Shown here: in pieces, positions 35,568-43,320 of the stretch
How positions within the stretch are numbered: position 1 is the first letter of the stretch
Layout: every line of letters begins with the position of its first letter
NCBI GenBank assembly: GCA_029550345.1
Contig: JAKPHK010000068.1
Location: 124,001-188,000, forward strand
From: Pseudomonadota bacterium
GTDB lineage: Bacteria > Pseudomonadota > Alphaproteobacteria > Sphingomonadales > Sphingomonadaceae
Direction: 5' to 3'
DNA: 64,000 nt
Notes under the pieces: model-generated
What the model saw: the letters and a program-made list of their open reading frames with translations, nothing else
The model's database searches: none
What the model was told of the DNA's origin: nothing
Program-made: the position numbers and the translations under genes

Positions 35568-38264
35568 ATGACCATGCGCATGCTAATCGATGCGCGCCAC
35601 CAGGAAGAGACCCGGGTGGCGGTGCTGAAGGGCAATCGGATTGAGGAATTCGACTTTGAATCTGCCGATCACAAGCAGATCAATGGCAATATCTATCTCG
35701 CCAAGGTAACCCGGGTTGAACCCTCGCTGCAGGCGGCTTTCGTCGATTTCGGCGGGAACCGGCACGGCTTTCTGGCGTTCAGCGAAATCCACCCCGATTA
35801 TTACCAGATCCCCAAAGAGGATCGCGAGGCACTGCTGGCGGAAGAGGCCGCCCACGCTGAGGAAGAGGCCGCCCTGCGCGCCATCGCCGAGGGTGAAGAA
35901 GATTTCGTCGGGGACGACGAGCTTGGCGAAACTCTTGCCGATGAACTGGCCGGAACCAGCCACGACCACCACGACGAGGAAGACTTCGGCGGGGTGACAG
36001 AGGTCGATACGGACGAAAAAGACGAGGTCGCCACGATCGAGGACGGCCACGTCGAAGGTGCCTTCGACCATGAAGGCGAAGAAGCCTCCGAAGAAAGCGA
36101 AGGCGATGATCAGCGCCGCCGCGGCCGGGGCCGTCGCCGCCAGGGCGGTAACCGTGGCCACGCCAAGGAAGCCGAAGAGCTGCGCGCCAAGCGCATGGCG
36201 CTGCGCCGCCGCTACAAGATCCAGGACGTGATCCAGCGCCGTCAGGTGCTGCTGGTGCAGGTCGTCAAGGAAGAGCGCGGCAACAAGGGTGCGGCGCTCA
36301 CCACCTATCTTTCGCTGGCCGGCCGCTACTGCGTACTGATGCCCAATTCCAGCCATGGCGGCGGGATCAGCCGCAAGATCAGCTCTGCCGCCGATCGCAA
36401 GCGGCTCAAGACGATCATTGCCGAGCTTGACCTGCCCAAGTCGATGGGCTGCATTGTCCGCACCGCTGGGCTTCAGCGCACCAAGACTGAAATCAAGCGC
36501 GATTTCGATTACCTTGCCCGCCTGTGGGACGGGATCCGTGAAACCACGCTGAAAAGTACCGCTCCGGCGCTGATCCATTCGGACAGCGATCTGATCAAGC
36601 GCGCGATCCGTGACATCTACAATCGCGAGATCGAGGAAGTCGTCGTCGAAGGCGAAGACGGCTACCGCGCCGCCCGCGACTTCATGAAGCTGCTGATGCC
36701 GAGCCACGCCAAGCGGGTGAAGCACTACGCCGATCCGGTGCCGCTGTTCCAGCGCTATGGCGCCGAGGACCAGCTGACCGCAATGTACGATCCGGTGGTC
36801 CAGCTGAAGAGCGGCGGCTACATGGTCATCAACCCGACCGAGGCGCTGGTCTCGATCGATATCAACTCGGGCCGTTCGACCAAGGAACACGGGATCGAAG
36901 CGACCGCGCTCAGCACCAACCTTGAAGCCGCGCGTGAAATCGCCCGTCAGCTGCGGCTGCGCGACATGGCCGGGCTGGTGGTGATCGACTTCATCGACAT
37001 GGAGTACAACTCCAACGTCCGTAAGGTCGAAAAGGCAATGAAAGAGGCGCTGAAGAACGACCGCGCCCGCATTCAGGTTGGCCGGATCTCCAGCTTTGGC
37101 CTGATGGAAATGAGCCGCCAGCGCCTGCGCACCGGGGTGCTTGAAGCCACCACCCGCGCCTGCCCGCACTGCGACGGCACCGGTCTGGTCCGCACCGCAT
37201 CCAGCGCCGGACTTTCGGCGTTGCGCCTGATCGAGGACGAAGCGGCCAAGGGCAAGGGCTCGGTGATTTCGCTCTATGCGAGCACCGAAGCTGCGGTCTA
37301 TCTGCTCAATGCCAAGCGCGCCGATCTCGCCGAGATCGAGGAACGCTACGGCGTCAGGGTTGAGGTTCTGCCCGAAGGCGAGAACGAAGGTGCCAAGATG
37401 CGTGTCGGTTCGTCCGGCCCACGCCCCGAATTCGTCCCCCGCTTCGAACCTATCGCCATCGAGGAAGACGATGACGATGTGATCGACGAGGAAGACGATT
37501 TCGACGCCGAAACCGAAGACCGTTCCGACGATGGCGAAGGTCGCGGCAAACGCCGCCGCAAACGCCGCCGCCGGGGTGGCCGGGACCGCGATGAGAATCG
37601 CACTGCGCGCGATGGCGACGAGGCCGAGGAAGGTGAAGACGCTGCCGAGGGCGAAGAGCCCAGCGAAACCGCAGCCGACGGTGAGGACGGCGATGCTCCG
37701 CGCAAGAAGCGCCGTCGGGGCCGTCGGCGTCGCGGTGGCCGTGGGCGCAGCGATGGCGAAGTTGCGGGCGATGCCGATGAAGCGGGCGAGGCGTCAATCG
37801 AAGCTGAAGCTGAAGAGTCCGCAGAGGCTGGCGCTGCTGAGCCCACCGAGGCTCCTGAGGCTCCCGAACCGGCCGCAGAGGAAGCGCCCGCTAAGCCCAA
37901 GCGGACCCGCCGCAAGAAGGTGACCGATGAGGCTCCGGCGGCCGAAGCCGAAGTTGTCGCCGCCGAGGAACCCGCCGCAGCTGCTGCTCCTGTTGAGGAA
38001 GCTCCGGTCAAGCCCAAACGGACCCGCAAGAAGAAGGTCGAAGCCGAAGCTGAAGCCGAACCGGCAGCGCCGGCCGCGGAAGAACCTGCGGCAGAGGCGC
38101 CCCCGGCCAAGCCCAAGCGGACTCGCAAGAAGGCAGCCGAACCGGCACCGGAAGGCGCTGCTTCCGAGCCGGTGGCAGAGGCCGCGCCCGCCGCAGCCGA
38201 ACCAGCCGACGATACACCTGCGACCCCGCGCCGCGGATGGTGGCAGCGAACCTTCGGCGAATAA
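35568..38264 (+). CDS. rne: Ribonuclease E
   Basis: An 898-residue endoribonuclease that starts mRNA decay and processes rRNA. The S1 region (residues about 30-110) is interrupted by an acidic and Arg-rich insert (about 100-215), then the catalytic core follows with SIDINSGRST and IDFIDM, and the zinc-link CPHCDGTG. The last 250 residues are disordered, with Lys/Arg and Glu/Ala blocks and three copies of a PKRTR(K/R)K motif, ending in RRGWWQRTFGE. The start at 35568 follows ACGGAG by 8 bases. Length is usual for alphaproteobacteria. Confidence 0.97.
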   Translation: MTMRMLIDARHQEETRVAVLKGNRIEEFDFESADHKQINGNIYLAKVTRVEPSLQAAFVDFGGNRHGFLAFSEIHPDYYQIPKEDREALLAEEAAHAEEEAALRAIAEGEEDFVGDDELGETLADELAGTSHDHHDEEDFGGVTEVDTDEKDEVATIEDGHVEGAFDHEGEEASEESEGDDQRRRGRGRRRQGGNRGHAKEAEELRAKRMALRRRYKIQDVIQRRQVLLVQVVKEERGNKGAALTTYLSLAGRYCVLMPNSSHGGGISRKISSAADRKRLKTIIAELDLPKSMGCIVRTAGLQRTKTEIKRDFDYLARLWDGIRETTLKSTAPALIHSDSDLIKRAIRDIYNREIEEVVVEGEDGYRAARDFMKLLMPSHAKRVKHYADPVPLFQRYGAEDQLTAMYDPVVQLKSGGYMVINPTEALVSIDINSGRSTKEHGIEATALSTNLEAAREIARQLRLRDMAGLVVIDFIDMEYNSNVRKVEKAMKEALKNDRARIQVGRISSFGLMEMSRQRLRTGVLEATTRACPHCDGTGLVRTASSAGLSALRLIEDEAAKGKGSVISLYASTEAAVYLLNAKRADLAEIEERYGVRVEVLPEGENEGAKMRVGSSGPRPEFVPRFEPIAIEEDDDDVIDEEDDFDAETEDRSDDGEGRGKRRRKRRRRGGRDRDENRTARDGDEAEEGEDAAEGEEPSETAADGEDGDAPRKKRRRGRRRRGGRGRSDGEVAGDADEAGEASIEAEAEESAEAGAAEPTEAPEAPEPAAEEAPAKPKRTRRKKVTDEAPAAEAEVVAAEEPAAAAAPVEEAPVKPKRTRKKKVEAEAEAEPAAPAAEEPAAEAPPAKPKRTRKKAAEPAPEGAASEPVAEAAPAAAEPADDTPATPRRGWWQRTFGE

Positions 38265-38285
38265 TTCAAGGTCAAGATCGTAGAG

Positions 38286-38323
38286 CCCCGCCCCGTCAAT
38301 ACAGATGGGGCGGGGTTTTCTTT
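38286..38323 (+). terminator. Rho-independent terminator after rne
   Basis: CCCCGCCCC (38286-38294) and GGGGCGGGG (38307-38315) form a perfect 9-base stem with a 12-base loop, followed by TTTTCTTT. It lies 22 bases after the rne stop. On the opposite strand the U-run is missing, so it ends rne transcription rather than the convergent methyltransferase gene. Confidence 0.92.
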
Positions 38324-38357
38324 GCCCGGTTTGCGCTACATCTTGCCTGGGCCTTAC

Positions 38358-38990
38358 CTAGCCAATCCGCTGCGCCTCACCCCATTCCATCCATCCGGCA
38401 AAGCGCGGAGTTCCGGGGGCAAAGCGTTGCCCCAGCACGTTCAGCGAAAAGCCGGCTTGAGCGATCGGCGCGCCGATTGGCCGGGTCAGATGGCAACCGA
38501 GGGCAAGCCGCTTCCACACCGGCTCGATCCGGCGCTGCCATTTCTGCACCGCAGGATCGGGCGCCTGCCCGTGTTCGGCATAGAGCAGCCTTCCGCCCGG
38601 CTTTAGAATTCTGCGCAGTTCCGCCAAAGTCTGTTCCTGGCTGCCCACCGAGCACAGCGTGAAGGTACAGACGACACAATCGAAACTCGCGTCCTCAAAG
38701 GGAATCGCCTCACCAAAACCGCGCCGGACATCGGCCTCCCACCCCTTCCCGGCCACGGCAGCGCGGGTAAACTCCAGGCCTTTGGCGGACGGGTCCATCC
38801 CGGCGAACCCGGTCACGCGGGCCGGGTCATAGAACTGCTGGTTGATCCCCCCGCCGCAGCCGATCTCGAACACCCTTCCGCTGGCCAGCGGCACCACCGC
38901 TTCGCGCAGCCGCATGATCGCAGGCGCTGAACAGGCGCACTTGATGAAACGCGGGACGATATGTTCGTCATACCAGTTGGCCAATCCCAC
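38358..38990 (-). CDS. Class I SAM-dependent methyltransferase
   Basis: A 210-residue cytoplasmic methyltransferase. Motif I is FEIGCGGGINQQFYD, with a following acidic residue in GMDPSAKG, and the post-motif region reads RILKPGGRLLYAEHG. This is close to the UbiE/METTL7-like clan; the substrate is unknown. I start at GTG 38990 (MGLANWYDEHIVPRF), which has GGAGGGG 5 bases upstream; a start at 39095 would add an unlikely Cys-rich segment. The gene converges on the rne terminator. Confidence 0.75.
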   Translation of the reverse strand: MGLANWYDEHIVPRFIKCACSAPAIMRLREAVVPLASGRVFEIGCGGGINQQFYDPARVTGFAGMDPSAKGLEFTRAAVAGKGWEADVRRGFGEAIPFEDASFDCVVCTFTLCSVGSQEQTLAELRRILKPGGRLLYAEHGQAPDPAVQKWQRRIEPVWKRLALGCHLTRPIGAPIAQAGFSLNVLGQRFAPGTPRFAGWMEWGEAQRIG

Positions 38991-39157
38991 GCCTGCCCCT
39001 CCCCGTTTTAACGTTGGACCGCAGCATAGACGGGGGCTGAAAGTCAGGCAATCCATCGCCAGACAAGGCACACACGCGGTGCACACCGCATGCACCCGAC
39101 GCCGATTTTCACGCTGGCCACCGAACCTATTTGATACCAGCAGTGTGACGGGATAGG

Positions 39158-39715
39158 ATGGTACAGACCATGCCGGACATTCTCAAGCAAACCGCACTTC
39201 TGGATGCCCTGACCGAGAAGCAGCGTCAGGTGCTTGCACTCGTCTCAGAGGGCATGACAAGCAAAGAAATCGCAAGGAAAATAGGGATTTCCGAAAGTGC
39301 CGTTAACCAACGCATCGAGGTTATCCGGCAACGCCTGGGCGGCTTGTCACGAGCCCAGATCGCCCGTCTCTACCGACAGACAAGCACGCTGGTAATCACG
39401 ATTCCGACCAGTAATTCGCTTACAGGTAAGCCAATCCAGCTTCAAGGCAATGAGGGTAGCGCGCACCAATCGTTGCCGGAGGGTGTTGATGGTTTTTCGG
39501 CAGTGGCCGACGAAGCCTTCGACGTGTTGCAGCCCTCCACCCTTTCCCCGATAACGGTCCTCCCATCGGCCCTGCATGGCCGCTGCGGAACGGCGCTGCG
39601 TCTGGCGCTGATCGTTTTGATCGCATTCGGGCTGCTGGCCTGTTCGGTCCTGGTCCTGACTGTCGCACACAGCCTCGATCAATTGGGGTGGCTGGGTTCA
39701 CACCCCGCACCATGA
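39158..39715 (+). CDS. LuxR-type HTH protein with C-terminal membrane anchor (first of a paralogous pair)
   Basis: A 185-residue protein. Residues 17-72 form a LuxR/GerE-type HTH (LTEKQRQVLALV, TSKEIARKIGISESAVNQRI, RLGGLSRAQIARLYRQ). A polar linker of about 70 residues leads to one hydrophobic segment (about 147-171) near the C-terminus, so the HTH should be cytoplasmic and membrane-tethered. No receiver or other sensor domain is seen. It is 46 percent or so identical by eye in the HTH to the third gene, overlaps the next gene as ATGA and begins a three-gene cassette. Its partner or signal is unknown. Confidence 0.75.
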   Translation: MVQTMPDILKQTALLDALTEKQRQVLALVSEGMTSKEIARKIGISESAVNQRIEVIRQRLGGLSRAQIARLYRQTSTLVITIPTSNSLTGKPIQLQGNEGSAHQSLPEGVDGFSAVADEAFDVLQPSTLSPITVLPSALHGRCGTALRLALIVLIAFGLLACSVLVLTVAHSLDQLGWLGSHPAP

Positions 39716-40167
39716 TCACTTCTTCCCTGGTTCTTGGACTCTTGACCTTGCTCGCCGTGGCGGCGACTGGTTGGCCGGTCCTCAGGCACGAGAGAAATCA
39801 GGCCATCGCTTCGGCAGCCATGCTTGTCGGCAAGTGGCCGTTGCTCTTTTCCGATCTGAGCGGGTCAGCCATTGACGAAGCGCTTGTTCTTGCCGCCTTT
39901 GCGGACGGCTTTGGCCTGATCTGGCTGGCCCGAATCGCAGTTCGACGCGACCGTTGGCATCCGCTGGTCATGGCAGCAACGGCCTTGATTGCCACATTGT
40001 GCGACGCGCTGTTTCTTGGCCACCTGTTCACAAGTCTCACCGCACTTGTCGCGATGCTTGAAATTTCATGCTATATTCTCGTCATTACGCTCTGGATCGG
40101 CCTTTCCGCCACTATCTGGCGGTCGCGTCGCGGACCGGTCCTCAGCGAAGACGAGGCAAAGGAATGA
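39712..40167 (+). CDS. Small polytopic membrane protein between two HTH-membrane proteins
   Basis: A 151-residue protein with about four hydrophobic segments (residues about 3-24, 54-77, 83-110, 112-136) and a short Arg-rich C-terminus (SRRGPVLSEDEAKE). No catalytic motif or family is recognised. It overlaps the upstream gene as ATGA and the downstream gene as ATGA, so the three are probably translated together. A plausible role is to sense or hold the two HTH proteins, but this is inference. The ATG at 39712 is chosen for the overlap; an earlier in-frame ATG at 39688 exists. Confidence 0.7.
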   Translation: MITSSLVLGLLTLLAVAATGWPVLRHERNQAIASAAMLVGKWPLLFSDLSGSAIDEALVLAAFADGFGLIWLARIAVRRDRWHPLVMAATALIATLCDALFLGHLFTSLTALVAMLEISCYILVITLWIGLSATIWRSRRGPVLSEDEAKE

Positions 40168-40697
40168 CCGGCAAGGCAACGGCCGCACAGTCGCTTCCGA
40201 ACCTGACGCGCAAACAGCGCGATGTCCTTGCGTTGGTGGCGGATAACCGCACCAGCAAGGAAATCGCCGCTCGGCTCGGCATTTCGGAAAGCGCGGTCAA
40301 CCAGCGGATCGAGATGGTCCGGTCGCGGCTGGGCGGTTTGCCTCGCGGAGAGCTAGCCCGGCTCTATCGCCAGGAATTTCAGCCTCAGGATGCTGATTTA
40401 TCGGCAAATAATGAAACATGGCAGAAAATTCACCTTCCCGAGGACGCCCCTCCCGGCAAAGGCGGCGACGCGGAGAGTATCTCTGTGTTGCAAGCCGATG
40501 GGGTTCCTCCGGGCAGCCTGCAATCGGTAGATGGGTCGCAACTTTCCGCCTTTTTCTTTGAAGAAGATCGCAGCTGGCTGGGCCGGGATGACCGGCCCAC
40601 CGCGATCGCGCGCCACGCCGTCATCGTCCTGATCGTGGCGATCAGCCTGGCTTTCGCGGTGGGCGTAACCTGGCTTCTGGGTCCGGTTGGCAGTTGA
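40164..40697 (+). CDS. LuxR-type HTH protein with C-terminal membrane anchor (second of a paralogous pair)
   Basis: A 177-residue protein with the same architecture as the first gene of the cassette: HTH at about residues 14-70 (LTRKQRDVLALV, TSKEIAARLGISESAVNQRI, RLGGLPRGELARLYRQ), a variable acidic linker, and a hydrophobic segment at about 152-174. The two proteins share the HTH recognition-helix region nearly exactly but differ in linker and tail. ATGA overlap joins it to the membrane protein. The 99 bases to sdhB contain a T-run (around 40704) but no clear hairpin. Confidence 0.75.
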   Translation: MTGKATAAQSLPNLTRKQRDVLALVADNRTSKEIAARLGISESAVNQRIEMVRSRLGGLPRGELARLYRQEFQPQDADLSANNETWQKIHLPEDAPPGKGGDAESISVLQADGVPPGSLQSVDGSQLSAFFFEEDRSWLGRDDRPTAIARHAVIVLIVAISLAFAVGVTWLLGPVGS

Positions 40698-40796
40698 TCG
40701 CGCTTTTTTTGGCCAATGCCCGCTTGCCCCGACGCTCCGAATCGCTAGAGAAGCGCGAAGACGGCGGTATCGGCCGCGCAGCTAACAGGGATCGAA

Positions 40797-41579
40797 ATGG
40801 CAAGCTTTACTCTCCCCGCCAACAGCAAGATCTCGGGCCAGGGCACGCACCACAAAGCGAATGGCGCCGCCCGCGTGAAGAAATTCACGGTCTATCGCTA
40901 CGATCCCGATAGCGGACAGAACCCGCACTATGACGTGTTCGAAATCGATCTTGATTCCTGCGGACCGATGGTGCTCGACGCCCTGATCAAGATGAAGTCC
41001 GAAATGGACCCGTCGCTGACCTTCCGCCGCTCGTGCCGCGAAGGGATCTGTGGATCCTGCGCGATGAACATGAACGGGCGCAACGGCCTGGCCTGCACCA
41101 CCGCGATCGAGGATCTGGATGGAGACATCCGCATCACTCCGCTGCCGGCGATGCAGGTGGTGAAGGACCTCGTTCCTGACTTCACTCACTTCTACGCCCA
41201 GTACGCTTCGATCCGTCCGTGGCTGCAAACCGTTTCGACCACGCCTTCGGGCAAGGAGCGCCTGCAATCGCCCGAAGAGCGCGAGAAGCTTGACGGCCTG
41301 TACGAGTGCATCCTGTGCGCCTGCTGCTCCACCAGCTGCCCCAGCTATTGGTGGAATTCGGACAAGTTCCTTGGCCCGGCGATCCTGCTGCAGGCCTATC
41401 GCTGGCTGGCCGACAGCCGCGATGAAATGACCGGTGAACGGCTGGATGAGCTGGAAGACCCGTTCCGGCTCTATCGCTGCCACACCATCATGAACTGCGC
41501 CAATGTCTGCCCCAAGGGTCTTTCCCCGGCACGGGCGATCGCCGAAATCAAGAAAATGGAAGCCGAACGGCACATTTGA
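40797..41579 (+). CDS. sdhB: Succinate dehydrogenase iron-sulfur subunit
   Basis: A 260-residue subunit of complex II. The [2Fe-2S] motif is [15 protein letters not shown], and the [4Fe-4S]/[3Fe-4S] region contains [16 protein letters not shown] and CANVCPKGL. It passes electrons from SdhA to ubiquinone. The start at 40797 has an AGGGATCGAA sequence just before. No sdhC, sdhD or sdhA is adjacent, although these are often clustered; the closest upstream gene is the HTH cassette. Confidence 0.96.
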   Translation: MASFTLPANSKISGQGTHHKANGAARVKKFTVYRYDPDSGQNPHYDVFEIDLDSCGPMVLDALIKMKSEMDPSLTFRRSCREGICGSCAMNMNGRNGLACTTAIEDLDGDIRITPLPAMQVVKDLVPDFTHFYAQYASIRPWLQTVSTTPSGKERLQSPEEREKLDGLYECILCACCSTSCPSYWWNSDKFLGPAILLQAYRWLADSRDEMTGERLDELEDPFRLYRCHTIMNCANVCPKGLSPARAIAEIKKMEAERHI

Positions 41580-41594
41580 TAGGCTGGTTGCCCG

Positions 41595-42059
41595 ATGGGC
41601 GAGACGCACGGCTTCATCTACGAACCCGATCCGGCCAACCCCGGCTGGCATCGCTGGGAACTGGCCGATCAAGCCCGGTTCAACGCTCAGACGATGGGCG
41701 CCATGCTGGTCCGGGCCGAAGGTGATGGCCTGTGCCGCCTGCGGATGTTTCCCGAGCTGAAGCATTCCAACCTGCTCGACATGGTTCATGGGGCCGTTAC
41801 CCTGGCGCTGATCGACATTTCGCTGTTTGCGGCCATGCGCACGCTGCTTGATGGTGATGCGGCCGGTTCGGTAACGCTGGAACTTTCCAGCCAATTTGTC
41901 GGCGCCGGCCGCCTTGATGCGCCGCTTGATGCGCTGGTCGAAGTCATGCGTGAAACCGGGCGCTTGGTCTTCATGCGCGGAACAGTCGTTCAGGGCACGG
42001 ATGACAGCCACCTGGTCGCGACTTTTTCGGGCATCGTGCGCAAGCCCAGCCGCCGATGA
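41595..42059 (+). CDS. PaaI-type hotdog-fold thioesterase
   Basis: A 154-residue protein with the hotdog-fold thioesterase pattern. The conserved region around HSNLLDMVHGAVTLALIDIS matches the PaaI/4HBT type, with an Asp/His-containing loop, followed by a strand TLELSSQFVGAG. Substrates in this family are acyl-CoA or phenylacetyl-CoA; the exact one is unclear. It follows sdhB by 15 bases and overlaps zapE as ATGA. Confidence 0.82.
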   Translation: MGETHGFIYEPDPANPGWHRWELADQARFNAQTMGAMLVRAEGDGLCRLRMFPELKHSNLLDMVHGAVTLALIDISLFAAMRTLLDGDAAGSVTLELSSQFVGAGRLDAPLDALVEVMRETGRLVFMRGTVVQGTDDSHLVATFSGIVRKPSRR

Positions 42060-43168
42060 CCCACGTTATCACCAGATACGAAGCGCTGCTGGCGGCAGGT
42101 GAGCTGCGCCCCGATCCCGAACAGCGCCTTTCCGCAGAACGGCTGGACGCCCTTCAGCGAGAGCTGGAGGCGGACCGGTCAACTGGCCTGATCGGGCGGT
42201 TTCTGGGCAAGAGGCCCCCCCAGCCGCGCGGCCTGTACCTGTGGGGCGGCGTCGGGCGCGGCAAATCGATGCTGATGGACCTGTTCCATGATTGCCTGGC
42301 GATCACGGAAAAGCGCCGTGTGCACTTCCACGCCTTCATGCTTGAGGTGCACGCCCTGCTGCGCGAGGCCCGCAAGACCGAAAGCGGCGATCCGATCCCG
42401 CAGGTGGCCGCCGCACTGGCCGCGAACCTGCGCGTACTCGCCTTCGATGAGATGGTGGTCAACAATTCCGCCGATGCAATGATCATGAGCAGGCTGTTTA
42501 CAGCGCTGATCACCCAGCACCGCATGACCATCGTTACCACATCCAACCGCGCGCCCGATCAGCTCTACAAGGACGGACTCAACCGCGAACACTTCCTGCC
42601 GTTCATCGCCCTGATCGAACAGGAGCTTGATGTGATCGCGCTGAACGGCCCGCATGACTACCGGCTGGAACGACTGGCCGGGATCGATACCTGGCACGCC
42701 CCGCTTGGTGACGCGGCAACCGCGCAGGTAAGGGAGGCGTTTTATCGCCTGACCGACTATCCGCCCGAGGATAGTGAGCACGTCCCCTCAGCCGATTTGG
42801 ATCTGGGCGGCGGGCGCAAGCTCCATGTTCCAAAGAGCCTCAAAGGGGTGGCCGTTTTCAGCTTCCGGCGGCTCTGCGGCGAAGCGCGCGGCGCGATCGA
42901 TTACCTGACCGTCGCGCAAACCTATCATACCGTGATCCTGGTCGGCATCCCCCGAATGGGCCCGCAGAACCGCAATGAGGCGGCCCGTTTCGTCACGCTG
43001 ATCGACGCTCTCTATGAGAACAAAGTCAAGCTGTTTGCCGCCGCCGCAACCGAACCGGAACAGCTTTACACAGCCGGTGACGGCGCCTTCGAATTCGAAC
43101 GCACCGTCAGCCGACTGATGGAAATGCAAAGCGCCGATTACCTCGCCGCCGGTCACGGCGAGGATTGA
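42056..43168 (+). CDS. zapE: AFG1/ZapE-type ATPase
   Basis: A 370-residue ATPase of the AFG1-like family. Walker A is GGVGRGKS (residues 64-71), and a Walker B-like segment is RVLAFDEMVVNN. The family includes bacterial ZapE, which acts at the division ring, and mitochondrial AFG1. It ends in an acidic tail. The 4-base ATGA overlap with the thioesterase suggests co-translation. The 152 bases after it hold no gene. Confidence 0.9.
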   Translation: MTHVITRYEALLAAGELRPDPEQRLSAERLDALQRELEADRSTGLIGRFLGKRPPQPRGLYLWGGVGRGKSMLMDLFHDCLAITEKRRVHFHAFMLEVHALLREARKTESGDPIPQVAAALAANLRVLAFDEMVVNNSADAMIMSRLFTALITQHRMTIVTTSNRAPDQLYKDGLNREHFLPFIALIEQELDVIALNGPHDYRLERLAGIDTWHAPLGDAATAQVREAFYRLTDYPPEDSEHVPSADLDLGGGRKLHVPKSLKGVAVFSFRRLCGEARGAIDYLTVAQTYHTVILVGIPRMGPQNRNEAARFVTLIDALYENKVKLFAAAATEPEQLYTAGDGAFEFERTVSRLMEMQSADYLAAGHGED

Positions 43169-43320
43169 TCCTCATGCCCCTGCAAGCGATGCAACGCTGT
43201 CCAGCGGAATTCCTGTCGTAACCCCGCAGGGGCGGGCCGAATTTGGCCCACCACAGCGTCGCTCCTGGTGATGGACCAATTCGGCTCCGTCAGGGTGGAT
43301 CAGAATGGGTGGAAACCGCT

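Noticed and set aside
35294..35644. Open frame in the rne leader that runs into rne
   Set aside because: Translation is Arg/Ala/Pro-rich without motifs, overlaps the real rne start and has no ribosome-binding site.
39001..39095. Longer N-terminus for the methyltransferase at 38358-38990
   Set aside because: The extra residues are Cys-rich without family similarity, while the GTG at 38990 has an excellent Shine-Dalgarno.
43169..43320. Short inverted repeats after zapE (GGGCC...GGCCC) as a terminator
   Set aside because: The stem is only 5 bases with no U-run, so it is within chance in this G+C-rich DNA.
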